Made by a program: the position numbers and the translations under genes. This document shows, one piece after another, positions 10,828 through 22,089 of a stretch of DNA of 64,000 nt. The stretch comes from Cherax quadricarinatus (lineage: Eukaryota > Arthropoda > Malacostraca > Decapoda > Parastacidae). Location of the stretch: positions 2,339,626 to 2,403,625 of the forward strand of contig NC_091341.1 of assembly GCF_038502225.1 (NCBI RefSeq). The letters are read 5' to 3'. The stretch's first letter is position 1. Each line of letters opens with the position of its first letter. The notes below the pieces were generated by a model. That model was not told the origin of the DNA and made no database searches. It saw only the letters and a program-made list of their open reading frames with translations.

Positions 10828-11055
10828 GTTAGGAAGTATTTCTTCAGTCATAGAGTTGTCAGGCAGTGGAATAGCCTAGAAAGTAACGTAGTGAAGGCGG
10901 GAACCATATATAGTTTTAAGACGAGGTTTGATAAAGCTCATGGGAGCAGGAAGAGAAAGGACCCAGTAGCAACCAGTGAAGAGGTGGGGCCAGGAGCTAG
11001 GACTCGATCCCTGCAACCACAAATAGGCGAGTACACACACACACACACACAGGAT
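10826..11055 (+). mobile_element. LINE family L-B, 3' end (AC-tailed)
   Basis: Codes for the C-terminal block RKYFFSHRVVRQWNSLE, then IYSFKTRFDKAHG. After that comes the typical 3' sequence GGGGCCAGGAGCTAGGACTCGATCCC...GGCGAGTACACACAC, with its own (AC)n at ~11034-11051. The same 3' sequence, reverse-complemented, starts the L-B copy at 36012. It is 5' truncated. A Leu/Trp-rich block with WNSL is the usual end of CR1/jockey-group ORF2. Confidence 0.8.
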
Positions 11056-11185
11056 CCATATATAGCTTTAATGATAAAGCTCACGGAGCGGGAAAAGTGA
11101 CTGAGTAGTGGCCAGTTGAAAAGGCGGGGCCAGGAGCTGTGAATCGACCCCCGCAGCCACAACTAGGTGAGTACATACACACACG
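11056..11185 (+). mobile_element. LINE family L-B, second 3'-end fragment in tandem
   Basis: A second, more diverged copy of the L-B tail (ATATATAGCTTTAATGATAAAGCTCACGG...GGCGGGGCCAGGAGCTGTGAA...GTGAGTACATACACACAC) follows the first directly. Tandem tails of this kind can arise from unequal exchange in the (AC)n tracts. Confidence 0.7.
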
Positions 11186-11905
11186 CACACACACCTGGTT
11201 GTCTTGTAGCCCCTGTAAAAAAGTTGTTTATGCAGGAAGATCCTTTGTTAAGAGGCGTGGATAGAAAGCATTAGTCGAGCACTATTAATCACAGCAATAC
11301 ACGACGTGAAAATATATATTTATGGAAGAGCGTTAATAATAAAAATACGTGTATTGTGAGGAACAAAACCAGAGAGAGAGAAACAGAGACAGATAAAGAC
11401 AAACAGAGAGAGACAGAAACAGAGAGGTCTATAACTGTTGAGAGGCGTGGGGACATAAATGGATAGATGCTTTTGTCAAAAAATTGATGTGGGACGATCG
11501 ATGAGAAGGGTGAAGCAAGGTGAAGACAAGCAGTGTGGCTCTCTCCGTTATGTAGTCATCGTTTTTCTTCAGGAGGAAACAGCTAATCTAAGACGCACAT
11601 TAACGAGGCAATATAACACAGGAAGTAGAGCTAGTACCGATACTACTATTCTGGGAATGGAGGAAATAGGGACTCAGGAAGAAAGATGTGAAGAAAATGG
11701 TATTTTTTTTGTTTAGCAAAGCTGAATGCATCTGCAGTGTGCTGCTGTCTTATTCTTCTTGATAGTTACATAATGGGAGCAAGAGCTATGTTTACCTGTT
11801 ATGTTCCATTACGCAGTAGATTTTGTACATGGTGTTGAGATTTGTCAGCTTTAAACGGGAGGTTTCAATAACCAGGAAGCCAGGGTAGGTGGGAAGGACT
11901 AAACT
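11186..11905. other. Unassigned sequence with a short (GA)-rich patch
   Basis: AGAGAGAGAAACAGAGACAG-type purine repeats lie at ~11364-11425. An 85-codon open frame at 11459-11716 has no recognised domain and no splice-site or transcript support. I do not call a gene here. Confidence 0.4.
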
Positions 11906-11909
11906 TTCA

Positions 11910-12175
11910 CAAGCTTGAAGATGACTCCATAGCTTTGGCAGGCTTGAAGCTTACTCCATAGCTTTCACAAGTTTGAAGCTGACTCCATAACTTTCACAAG
12001 CCTGAAGCTGACTCCATAACTTTCACAAGCCTGAAGCTGACTCCATAACTTTCACAAGCCTGAAGCTGACTCCATAACTTTCACAAGCCTGAAGCTGACT
12101 CCATAACTTTCACAAGCCTGAAGCTGACTCCATAGCTGTCTTAAGTTTGAAGGTGACTCATTAGCTTTCAAAAGC
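11910..12175. repeat. 29-bp tandem repeat, ~9 copies
   Basis: The unit is CATAACTTTCACAAGCCTGAAGCTGACTC. The central four to five copies are essentially identical and the edge copies are diverged (for example TTGGCAGGCTTGAAGCTTACTC), the pattern expected from expansion in the middle by unequal exchange. Confidence 0.9.
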
Positions 12176-12464
12176 TTGAAACAGGCTCGCCCGTTGCATT
12201 ACAACCCACTATCAAACTTTCAGTCGATTTAGCCATGAGACACGCGACACTCCACGATGCTTCCTGCTCCATTATCCTACTCTTCTTTATTCTCACCTCG
12301 GTACAATGGAAACACCATTTATTATGGCATTCTTAGCGCGGGTGGTTTGGTACGTCTGGTTACCCTGATTAATGACACTAGTGCTCCGTTCTCTCCCCTC
12401 GGGAGGGGGGGAGGACTGGGGTAGGTCAAGGATGTGATAGCTAACACGAGGGACAATAGTGAAG

Positions 12465-12832
12465 CAAAAGTCTAGCGGATCTAAGTGACGTTTGGCCGAT
12501 GTAAAAGTCGTCTGGCCGGTCTAAGTGACATCCGGCCAGTGTAAGACTCGTCCAGCCGGTCTGAGAAACATCCGTCAGGTCTAAGAGACGTCCGGCAAGT
12601 CTGAGAAGTATCCAGGAATTCTAAGAAACATTCATAGGAGTTCTAGGAGATATCTGGCAGGTTTAAGAGATGTCCGACAGGTCTAAAAGACTTCAGCCAG
12701 GTTTAAGAGACATCCGGCAGGTCTAAGAGACGAACAGCTGACATAAGTGACGGACGGCAGACCTAAGAGACGTCCAGCAGTTGTAAAAGACTGTTGGCGG
12801 GCCTAAGAGACGTCCGGCAGGTCTAAGAAGGC
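12465..12832. repeat. ~20-bp degenerate tandem repeat
   Basis: The consensus is close to GTCTAAGAGACGTCCGGCAG. Roughly 18 units can be aligned with frequent substitutions. No coding potential. Confidence 0.85.
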
Positions 12833-12833
12833 T

Positions 12834-13215
12834 AAGACACAGAATGAAGCTAGCACAGAAAACAAAACTGTGACACGTAAAAAAACTATGCCACAGAGCA
12901 GCACTGAGACACAGAACACGATTGGGGAGTAGAACATAATTGATTCAAAGTACAAAGCTGGGGCATAGAACACAGACTTCTACACTGCAAGGCATAGAAC
13001 AAGGCTGGGACATAGAACAAGGCTAGGACACAGACGATGCCTCGGACTTAGAACATGTCTGGGGCACAGAACAAGACTGGGATACAGAATAAGTTTGAGT
13101 TACAGAACAAAGGCTATGACACAACAAGTGTAGGTCATAGAACAAAGCTGGAACGCAAGTGGAACATGTCTGTTACAAAAAGTCGGGGAGTAGAACACTG
13201 GACAAAGTTGATGCA
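12834..13215. repeat. ~17-18-bp degenerate tandem repeat
   Basis: Units resemble GGGACATAGAACAAGGCT with much drift; similarity fades toward 13215. It directly follows the 20-bp array. A 63-codon open frame over it is a by-product. Confidence 0.75.
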
Positions 13216-13269
13216 TTACAGTGTGAATGGTGTGAGTTATGAGTGAATGGAATTTATATACCAGGATAA

Positions 13270-13620
13270 GGAAAGAGGAAGGGAAGAACCAAGCTAACAG
13301 GAATAAATGCAGAAGAGGAAGAAGAAAAGAACAATAAGCAGCTAGCGGAGGATGTAACGAAGGTGAAGGAGGAAATGATAAAGTGGAAATGAGACAGGGA
13401 TCAACAGGGTAAGAGCTAGGAAGACGAAAAAAAAGGACGAGAAGGAGGTTTGGTATGGAATGGTGTAGCAGTACATGATAATCGTGGAGGTGGAGAAGTA
13501 ATACTAAGTGGAGGAGCAGCAGTAGGTGGAGGAATAAGAGTAAGCGGAGAAGCAATAGATAGAAGAGCAGTAGTAGGAGGAGGAGCAGGAGGAAAAGATA
13601 GTGATAGAGGTGGCAACATC
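13270..13620. repeat. Purine-rich (GGA/GTA/GAA) degenerate repeat
   Basis: Mostly G and A with GTAGTAGGAGGAGG-like runs; the complementary strand is polypyrimidine. Open frames on either strand here are compositional. Confidence 0.75.
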
Positions 13621-13779
13621 TCACTCAGTAATAATAATAATTTACGAGTTCTGGATATAAGATAGATCACCTGGGCACCAACGCTTTTATTAAGCTCTGT
13701 CAATCACGTGGTTGACATGTAAGCTTCAGTAGCGGCAACAACCAGGGCTTCCACATACCTCCTTGCTTGCTCCGTACCT

Positions 13780-13781
<2 letters not shown>

Positions 13782-13854
<73 letters not shown>

Positions 13855-13872
13855 TGTATATATATATATATA
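13782..13872. repeat. (AT)n microsatellite
   Basis: About 33 AT units followed by an interrupted ATATGTATATAT stretch. Confidence 0.95.
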
Positions 13873-13879
13873 CAATTTA

Positions 13880-14862
13880 TGTAAATAGATGTGTATAAAT
13901 TATAATCAATGTAATATGTTTCATTGTATAATGGAGGCGCAATTTCAAGCGGTTTGTAGTATAGGTGTGCAATTATTAGTCACTTTCAATTAATACATCA
14001 GTGCAAATTAAATGCATTGATAAATATAAAATGATCAAAGAAAAATCATACAAATTGTATTTTAATTAATGAATATAAAATCTGGCAAATTAATTTAGAC
14101 TAACTCATAAGTGTTTACAAATAATATCAAATCAAATAAAAATAAAAATGTTTATTTCCATGTAAAGTTTACAATGTGTGGTTTACATGTTATAAAATAT
14201 TAATTACAAAGAAGACCACTAGCATGCCTAGGTAATGACCTTTACCTATGTTATTTCAAGAGAGCCAAGCATGTAAAATACAGCTAACATTAACTCAATC
14301 CTTCTATCGTGATATCTTCCAGCCAACTATGCGCATTTTACTAACTTAATTTTCGTACACGATTACTATAACAAAAATTTCTGAAAGTTCCCTATAAGCT
14401 TGAAAAAATCTTTTATTTAAAGTTAGAGTAAGTTGCATAAACCCATAAAAAAACATATAATCACAAATACGTAAATTATAAAGAAAAACTAACCGCAACA
14501 TATCTGGCAAGGTGGTGGGTGAGCAGTATCAGGAAACGTTTAATTATACACGCGCATCACTCGGGACGCAAGAATAAGACTGCTTCCAAAGGTATACTAA
14601 CAAGGTTCTCTCACACTAGTCAGTACACAGACGCTTCCATCTAAATAACAGTTAATCGTGCTTTATTTTGCAGACTATTCGAGACTCTTCAGATGCCTAC
14701 ACCAAATCCCCTGGCTCGTTTTGAATTAGGTACCTATTCACATAAACAAAAATTATTGGCTTTCTATTACTGTTACTCGTCCATATTTCGGCTCATAAAC
14801 TTAATAAATTTCTTCAGAAACATATTTTCGCCTAAAATGGGTTGGAAAATTATAAAAGCGGG
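13880..14862. other. Unassigned AT-rich sequence
   Basis: A low-GC stretch with no recognisable coding blocks or repeats. A 98-codon open frame at 14693-14989 runs into the SINE downstream and has no recognised domain. Confidence 0.4.
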
Positions 14863-14865
14863 TGC

Positions 14866-15165
14866 TCGTGGTTTGGTTGGTAGAGTGCTCAGCTCACATA
14901 CTGAGGGTCTAGGATCACTCCCTGGCCCTTCTGAAACGTTGGGCATGTTTCCTTACACCTGCTGCTCCTTTTCACCTAGCAGTAAGTAGGTACCTGGGTG
15001 TTAGCCGACTGTTGTGGGTCGCATCCTGGGGGGGGGGGAAGATTAAGCTAAGATGCCTGAAATGCTCTGCATAACCAGAGGTTATCTGTATAGTATGCCA
15101 ATAATGTCAGCTAGGTTTGTGTCAGTAGTATCATGTACTTCGTAGAAATAAAGATTATTATTAAG
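14866..15165 (+). mobile_element. tRNA-derived SINE (family S2), apparently full length
   Basis: The head GGTTTGGTTGGTAGAGTGC looks like a tRNA A-box region. A B-box-like GGATCACTCCC follows ~40 bp later. The body has CACCTAGCAGTAAGTAGGTACC and GTGGGTCGCATCC followed by a G run. The 3' end is AAATAAAGATTATTATTAA, a short TTA/ATT-repeat tail. This head-body-tail layout is that of a Pol III SINE. Confidence 0.7.
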
Positions 15166-15249
15166 TCATTTTTTTCGAAGATGACTGAGAGGTGAATCTG
15201 TTTAAACCACTGACAAATCACATTATACTTGTCGAAGCTTTCGTTGTAT

Positions 15250-15343
15250 GTTCTTTGCATTGGTTAACGTAATATAAAATTCTATATGTTTATTTTTATG
15301 TTGTAATATTACGTTTTAAATAAAATATAAAAAAAAAAAAATA
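15250..15343 (+). other. Retroposed 3' end: AATAAA plus poly(A)
   Basis: Ends TTTTAAATAAAATATAAAAAAAA with 13 A residues. The last ~60 bp (TTTATTTTTATGT..GTA..., then AAATAAAATATAAAA) resemble 8695-8763, so both may be 3' ends of one retroposed family. No coding sequence is recognised upstream. Confidence 0.45.
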
Positions 15344-15344
15344 T

Positions 15345-16395
15345 ATAAAATTCTAAGCAAGTTGGAGGTCTGCATTCACATTTTACTTTACCAGTCATTC
15401 TAGCTAGACACATTAAATTATGTAGATGTTGGCCATTATAGTACTCGTCAGGGACGAGTTACTACATACTCTCATTATAACTCGAATGAGAGAGTAAATG
15501 CTGAAAGGTTGTGACAAGGCCATTAGCATATTTGTATTTACCTCTTATACCCTGAATATTTTAGATTAATATAGTTATTTTATAACTTACAGAAAGAACG
15601 TTGTCCTTTTTTTACTGAAATTATCAAAATTGGCAGTAGTGCGTCCTGAAATGGGTTATGGTATTAGATCAACTACCATAGTGTGATGCATTCTATATGA
15701 TATATTGATTTAATTCAAAAGATTCAATGTACCACTGTATACATGAGTCATCTCTTTCGGGTTTACTACTCTTGCTTTATTATGTTTATTTAAAATTTAA
15801 AAACTTCTGCTGGTGTTTGTTATTGGATTTTCAGGAGATTATTTTCTGGCATTATAGTTACAAAACTACTGGGTGATTCACAAATAATATAAGAAGGTGA
15901 TGCTTCGGGATGTAATCGATGAGACGTAGCATAGCTTTTATATTACTTGAGAAGCTGACTGTTTGGAGTGGGATTACATATGTGCGTCTAAAGATATTAA
16001 ACTAACTCCACACTAGCTGATACCCATCTCCATTATACCGGGAGTAGGGAGGGGCTGCTGCCAACTTCAGGGAGTCTCAGAAATCGAGAAAATATGGTGA
16101 ACTTGCTTATTATATGTTTGTTCCCATAGACTCAGACACGATGGAAAAGAATGCATCTAAGTTCCCTCAGTTCAGAAGGGTATTGCTTTGTATCCTGGGT
16201 ACGCACCCCAGCTCTGAGGAGCTGGATGAGAATTTTACATTGCAATTTTTTGACTAACACGTAGCAATATGTACTTCTAATGTATCCCTCAAACATCATG
16301 TATTGCATATGCCATCTTTATACCATCAGTGTATCTTATAAGCCTTGTATACCATATATGTAATAAAATTTGCCTCTTGTTAAAAAAGATAGGGT
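15345..16395. other. Unassigned AT-rich sequence
   Basis: I see no gene, RNA gene or recognisable repeat in this stretch. Confidence 0.4.
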
Positions 16396-16399
16396 GATA

Positions 16400-16740
16400 G
16401 GAGTTGTTCTGTTGTCGATTCGCCGGTATAGTCGCCCGACCCGGGCCTTTTCCAAGAGGTGGCCCGACCTTAGCTCCCTGTCGAGGGAGTGTGTCAGACC
16501 AATGTCTGGGAGGAGGTGCAAGCACCTCCTCGTCTTCTAGGACCAGCTGTCCCCAGGTCTGGCCACATTCCCCGCCCCCACGGGGCTCAGATGGAGAAGC
16601 TAGGCACATTGGGCTGCCACAAACCCCGCCCAAACTGGGCACGAAGGGTGTGGCAGCTGCATAGCAGCAGACGATGTCAGGAGGTGCAAAGGCAGCAAGC
16701 ACTACAGGATCCTTTTGGAGTAACACCCCAGCTTTGGGGG
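16400..16740. other. GC-rich island without recognised gene
   Basis: Noticeably richer in G and C than its surroundings, with CCCCGCCCCCACGGGGC and CAAACCCCGCCC blocks. Several frames are open by composition. It may be an unrecognised repeat or a host segment; nothing in the translations is familiar. Confidence 0.3.
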
Positions 16741-16750
16741 AGCTCAAGAA

Positions 16751-16873
16751 TGCCTCTTGCTGTGTGTGTGTTGCTGCTGCTTCTACTACACTTGTCCGTT
16801 GCATTCTCCTGTCGTGATAGGGAAGTGGAATATTCAAATGGCTTCAGAAAGAAATCAAAATATTTTTCGTGAA
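16751..16873 (+). CDS. Hypothetical 40-aa ORF with signal-peptide-like N-terminus (weak)
   Basis: Begins MPLAVCVLLLLLLHLSVAFS and continues CRDREVEYSNGFRKKSKYFS to a TGA. The first 20 residues have the short polar start, leucine core and small-residue end of a secretory signal. The rest is short and basic, with one Cys. The upstream frame is also open, so the start is not forced. The family is not recognised. It could be a first exon, a small secreted peptide or pure chance in a GC-biased stretch; no splice donor is obvious before the stop. Confidence 0.15.
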
Positions 16874-16991
16874 ACCTTTTTATCTACTTCTCTGAGGCTG
16901 TGGGTCCCACAGTTTGCACTTGAGGTGGGTCCCATTCTATTAATCTGTAAAACAATTTTTGGGGAAAGTTCAGTTTTTAAGAGTTCGGCAA

Positions 16992-17319
16992 ATTCGGAAT
17001 AAGGCAAGCGAAAATTTGTGTATGCAATAATTTCGCAAAAATCATTCTGAACCTAACGAGAAAAATATATTTCAGTGTGTTTGTTTATTATTAAATTATT
17101 GTAAACTTATTTAAAATATATTTAGTTGGATTATGATAAATTAAACTGCGCTTGTTACAATAAGGTTAGGTAAGTTTTCTAAGATCCTTTTGGTACAAAA
17201 TTATAAAATTTTACACTAACATAAATGAAAAAAATATATCTTTAAACTTAGAAATTTTTTTAGAAGGACTTAATTTTAAATGAGTTCTTGCTAATTGGCC
17301 AATTTTACCTATTCGGCAC

Positions 17320-17322
<3 letters not shown>
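16992..17322 (-). mobile_element. 388-bp TIR element (family M1), truncated copy
   Basis: Matches M1 from GAAAATTTGTGTATGCAATAATTTCGC to the terminal ATTCGGCACGAC, which abuts (TA)n. It lacks the other terminal ~55 bp. The internal sequence is diverged from the array copies at 39-41 kb. Strand is arbitrary; M1 has no coding capacity. Confidence 0.8.
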
Positions 17323-17394
<72 letters not shown>

Positions 17395-17398
17395 TTAT
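17323..17398. repeat. (TA)n microsatellite next to an M1 terminus
   Basis: About 32 TA units and a short interrupted end, starting exactly at the M1 terminal repeat. Confidence 0.95.
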
Positions 17399-17399
17399 A

Positions 17400-17688
17400 T
17401 AGTGTTTTAATAATGTGCATTCAAGTCGGTACCATTGGAAGTATATTAGAGGGGAAAATAAAGCATTGCGAAGTTGCGTCCTACACAGCGTAAAACTCCA
17501 CCAGGAGTGCTGATTACCCCTGGCGTTCACTGTTGTCTGTCTGCATGAAGGTGTAGAGAGCGCTGTCGTAAAGGAATATATCCTGCCGCCACAACTGCTT
17601 TTATGGTACCGACGTAGATCCCTTGTCCCCACTTCACACCTGTGTATGCTCGCGCACGCACACGTAACACACACATCTAGCTATCTTT

Positions 17689-17719
<31 letters not shown>

Positions 17720-18073
17720 AGTATGAGTAACTACCTCTTTAATGTATCGTTCATATTTTTATACTTAAATTGGTAGAGCGCATTACCTTCTCCTTAATAC
17801 CAGTCCATACATCTTCCTCATTGCTTTACAAGAAGTTCTTTCTGTTGTCTCGTTTTTCCATATCCTTTTTGTAAATTTGTATGTGGTTACATGTCTTATC
17901 TTGCAAAAATTGTGTATAAATAGCCTTTAGTTGTTATTGTAGACCGTCTTTTATATTCCTTTTTCCATATTGTTGCATTTTGAACATGTCATCATTGTCT
18001 ATTTCTTCATTTGTGTGTACCTATCTGCCTGCCCTACCCCTCCATTTTCTGTCTATCTGTGTCTCTGTCTCTG

Positions 18074-18117
<44 letters not shown>

Positions 18118-18290
18118 AGTCCTACATTCAACTGAGAGTAGTCGTTGGGGTTAAGGAGAGCTTATATAAGCCAATTAATTATCCTCCCCTAAAAATGCAG
18201 GTATCATTATCAAGACGGATGTGAGCAATTTTGCTGGCGTTTCCTGCCTTCAGGTGTGACTAATTAAATATATTCCTGCATAAACATCCC
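17400..18290. other. Unassigned sequence with small microsatellites
   Basis: Contains (GT)n at ~17693-17719 and (TCTGTC)n passing into (TC)n at ~18058-18117. No gene or transposon coding block is recognised. Confidence 0.5.
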
Positions 18291-18339
18291 TAATTTGTAG
18301 TTTTAGCTCGTACTAGACAGGTAAAGGGTATAATAACAT

Positions 18340-18660
18340 GACACAGCACTTCCCACACGCACTAGACTAGAAGAGGAGCTGGTGGAGGGAGCACCATACA
18401 CAGCTTCAAGAGTAGATGCGAGCTGGCCCAGACGACCAAGAATCGTCGAAGCCGGCCGATAAGAGGAAAAAGCCGGGGTCAGGAGCTGTGAATGGACCCT
18501 TGGAAATATAGGTAGGCGAGTACATCTGGGTAAGTACAACTAGGTGAGGGAAAAAATGTTTATGCACAGTTCAGGAAACTATGTGAATATAAGTACTTAG
18601 CTACTACTGGACGAGTAGTTCTAGGCGAGTACAACTAAGTGAGTACACCCCGCTGACATC
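18340..18660 (+). mobile_element. LINE family L-B, degraded 3'-end fragment
   Basis: Shares with the L-B tail the order GGGAGCACCATACACAGCTTCAAG, AGCCGGGGTCAGGAGCTGTGAATGGACCC, then several GGCGAGTACA / GGTGAGTACAACTA units instead of (AC)n. No ORF remains. Confidence 0.6.
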
Positions 18661-18951
18661 ATGTATTGTGTAGGTAGGCATGCCGTTGTGTATAGGTATA
18701 TATAGTCAGCGTACACACTCATATATGGTGGAAATTATAATTTATATTTCGATTTATTGATGATAATTTTCTTCCTCCTCTGAACGTAGTGATTTGTGTG
18801 ATTATATTGGTTACTGTTATTTATATGCCTCTGCAGTGTTCTCCTTTTCTGTTTTATCTTATCATTTCTTTCCTATCTTCCTCTCTTCTCATTTGTTCTT
18901 CTTTCTTGCTCTCTTTTTCTCCTCACCTTTTTTCCTATTTGTCTCTCTTTC

Positions 18952-19190
18952 ATAAGAACAGAAGAGTAGAGAGCATTGCAGGAATCCTAGTGGCCCTTCT
19001 CAGTGATATACTTGTCCAGTATTTTTTTTAGCTACCCAGGATCACTTCACTTGGCAGATTTATCCAACTTGAGTCCATTGTTTGAGTTATTTCTTGGTTA
19101 TATCTCTTTTACTTCTGCCTTCTTTCCATTTGGTGGTATCTCCCATCATTATGCGTCTTTCAAGAGACTGTAGGCTCAGGGATGTCACTA
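18952..19190 (-). mobile_element. LINE L-A family, degraded 3' fragment
   Basis: Starts with CATAAGAACAGAAGAG (L-A tail) and contains GCATTGCAGGAATCCTAGTGGCCC and TCTCCCATCATTATGCGTCTTTCAAGAGA. These are the degraded equivalents of 3060-3545 in copy 1. Only the 3' UTR and last ORF2 codons are represented. Confidence 0.65.
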
Positions 19191-19705
19191 TCTCTTCTTC
19201 CCTTCAGTTTTGTCCCTCTTTTTTCCTACTTTTTTCCTCTTCACCTCTTCCACTTTTCCTTTTCACTCTTCTCATTTGTCTCTGTTTCTCTTTCTCTCCC
19301 TCCCTCTCCCCTCTTTCTTTACCTCCCCTTTCTCTCTTATTCTACCTGAGTATAAACAACTAAATTTTTAATTTGCCATTGCTAGAATTTGATATTATGA
19401 TGTTTTCCTTCCCGTGTGTTAGAGCTGTGTATTCAAAATAAAAACCTTTATGGAAATATTTAGGGAACTCATTATGAAAAGCTATTTAGCATCATCAACA
19501 GGTTACTTCAATTCTATTTTCATACTTTAAGTCTTTAATTCCCATCGAACAGGACCACTGGTGGCCTCGGCCATTTCCAACCAAGGGTCCTCTTAGGTAA
19601 AATATAGACACTGCAGGACAAACCATTAAAGGAGTGTATTTTTGTTATATGTACTAAGGATATGCCTATGTCTGTTATGAATATACTTATATATGTATGT
19701 TATGG
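19191..19705. other. Pyrimidine-rich then unassigned sequence
   Basis: 19195-19345 is TTTCCTCTTC-type polypyrimidine. The remainder shows no recognised element. Confidence 0.5.
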
Positions 19706-19710
19706 ATATA

Positions 19711-20162
19711 ACTATCTTCCTGTCACTTATGGATTGACCTATCTTCCTGTCACTTATGGACTGACCTATCTTCCTGTCAATTATGGATTGACCTATCTTC
19801 CTGTCATTTATGAATTGACCTATCTTCCTGTCACTTATGGATTGACCTGTCTTCCTTTCACTTATGGACTGACCTATCTTCCTGTCACTTATGGATTGAC
19901 CTATCTTTCTGTCACTTATGGATTGACCTCTCTTCCTGTCACTTATGGACTGACCTATGTTCCTGTCACTTATGGATTGACCTATCTTCCTGTCACTTAT
20001 GGACTGACCTATGTTCCTGTCACTTATGGATTGACCTCTCTTCCTGTCACTTATGGACTGACCTATGTTCCTGTCACTTATGGACTGACCTATGTTCCTG
20101 TCACTTATGGATTGACCTATCTTCCTTTCACTTATGGAATGGCCTATCTTTCGATCCATTAA
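19711..20162. repeat. 27-bp tandem repeat, ~16 copies, open on both strands
   Basis: The unit is close to CTTCCTGTCACTTATGGATTGACCTAT with GGATTG/GGACTG and TATCTT/TATGTT variants. Because 27 is a multiple of three, the array stays open as a 9-residue repeat. The plus strand gives LPVTYGLTY; the minus strand gives GQSISDRKI and GQSISDRNI. No flanking coding evidence supports a protein on either strand. Confidence 0.9.
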
Positions 20163-20164
20163 GG

Positions 20165-21515
20165 GTATATTAAACTTTCTTTTTCCTAGGGGCATAATTT
20201 TGTCTAAGTGTTACACCCATTTTCCTGTCTTTTAGGGGTATACCTGTCACACAGCTATCTATATTTCTGTGAACAATCTGGAGTATTATTTACTTTTAAT
20301 CTTACATGTTCGACTTCTAGAACTTAACACACCACTTGCTTCACAAATATTTCTCTAAAAATTACCCGTTTTTTTCCATATATACAAACATTCTGATATC
20401 ACTGACCTTTTCTTTTTGAGCGAACGATTATAATAGTTAGGGTTTTTAAAATATTTAAATCTAGAGGATGAAAAGTTGTAAGGCACATAAATATTACATT
20501 TAAATTCATTTATTATCTTGGTAGGGATCAAAGTATTCTTGTCTGGTTGTAAAAAGATTACCGTGCAGCCTTAATGGCCCTAGTGTAGTCAACAGGCTTT
20601 AAACGCTATTAACATTATTATCGCAATTCTTTATGTATATTACATTCATTGTAATATTGTATTATGTGTACATTTAGCGCTTGTTTTATTGTATTCCCAA
20701 ATATAACACTACTAAATTGAGCACTCGTATTGAAAGTAATCGAATGATTTTCTCATAATTTAGTGAGCTACAAACTACAGTACGGGACTACAGGCGCGGC
20801 CAACCACACTGATCTCAACTCATTCCATTTGAAATTATAACAGATATTAACCTAACTAAGAATTTCAACTCATTCTTGTATACATACCTACATACTTATA
20901 TTCATACATGCATGCATACATTTACATGAACCTGTTATTAGTATACAAAGTAATAAATACACTAGGGCAATACTAGCAACTTCAGGAAACGTTTCGCTTA
21001 CTGGGAACTTTGTTAGTACAATGTTCTAATGCTGCACAAGTGTCTTTATTACAGGGGTACTTACATACATACTCATGTAATGAGGATCTTTCATTGGTGT
21101 GTTGCTGTGTTTCACTAAGTATTGTTTTTATAGTTACTTTCATCCACTTTCCACCTATACCTCCATACACCCATCTTCGTCTCCCCATTCTGTCACCCAC
21201 CTAGCGTCGATAGTTCGATACACCCATCTGTAATTTCCTATTCTGTTATCTTCCTATCATCCATTTTTCCATACACCCATCTACCATTCCCCATTCTATC
21301 ATCCACCTATCATTCATATACATCAAAATTACCCATCTACGTTTCCCATTATGGTCATCCACTCATCATTCACCAGTGCAGCCATTCTTATGCTACGCCT
21401 CATACTAGTTTATTGGTTCAGCCTCCCCACCCATACATTAGAGCTCGCTGTTCGAGTTACCAACATTCTGCTCCATTATTATCACCAAATTTCATTTCAC
21501 AAAGGTATAATTCCT
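20165..21515. other. Unassigned sequence
   Basis: AT-rich, with CATACATACATA-type short patches near 20880-20920 and CACCCATCT-like pyrimidine units at ~21130-21350. No supported gene. Confidence 0.4.
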
Positions 21516-21524
21516 GAAAGATGC

Positions 21525-22085
21525 GAGGGGTGCGGATGGAACTGTGGAGTGTGGGGGAGAACTGTGGTGTGTTGGAGAAATGTGGTGTGAGGGAGAGAAC
21601 AGTGGTGTGAGGGAGAGAACTGTGGTGTGTGGAAGAGAACTGTGGTGTGAGGAAGAACTGTTGTGGAGAGAATAGTGTGTTAGGGAGAACTGTGGTGTGT
21701 AATGGAGAACTGTGATGTGTGAGGGAGAACTGTGGTGTGTGAGGGAGAACTGTGGTGTGTGAGGGAAACTGGTGTGAGGGAGAACTGTGGAGTGTGAGGG
21801 ATACCTGTAGAGTGTGGGGGAGAACTGTAGTGTGAGAGAGATAACCGTGGAGTGTGTGTGGGATAACTGTGGTGTGTGAGGGATAACTGTAGAGTGTGTG
21901 TGTGGGATAACTGTGGCTTGTGAGGGATAACTGTGGAGTGCATGTGGGATAACTGTGTTGAGGGATAACTATGGTGTGTGAGGGAGAACTGTGGTGTGCA
22001 AGGGATAACTGTGGCGTGTGAGGGATAACTGTGGAGTGTGAGGGATAATTGTGGTGTGTGAGGGAGAACTGTAGTGTGTGAGGTC
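21525..22085. repeat. ~20-bp minisatellite, ~28 units
   Basis: The unit is close to TGAGGGAGAACTGTGGTGTG with variants (GGATAACTGTGGAGTG). A minus-strand open frame over it is a repeat artefact. Confidence 0.9.
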
Positions 22086-22089
22086 ACCA

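Noticed and set aside
9614..10851. Several long open frames (376, 290, 243 codons) rich in Thr, Pro/Leu or Val
   Set aside because: They arise from the ACC/ACT repeat and (AC)n; every frame is low complexity and there is no start context or domain.
16289..16837. 182-codon minus-strand frame over the GC-rich island
   Set aside because: It overlaps other open frames and has no recognised domain; openness follows from GC bias.
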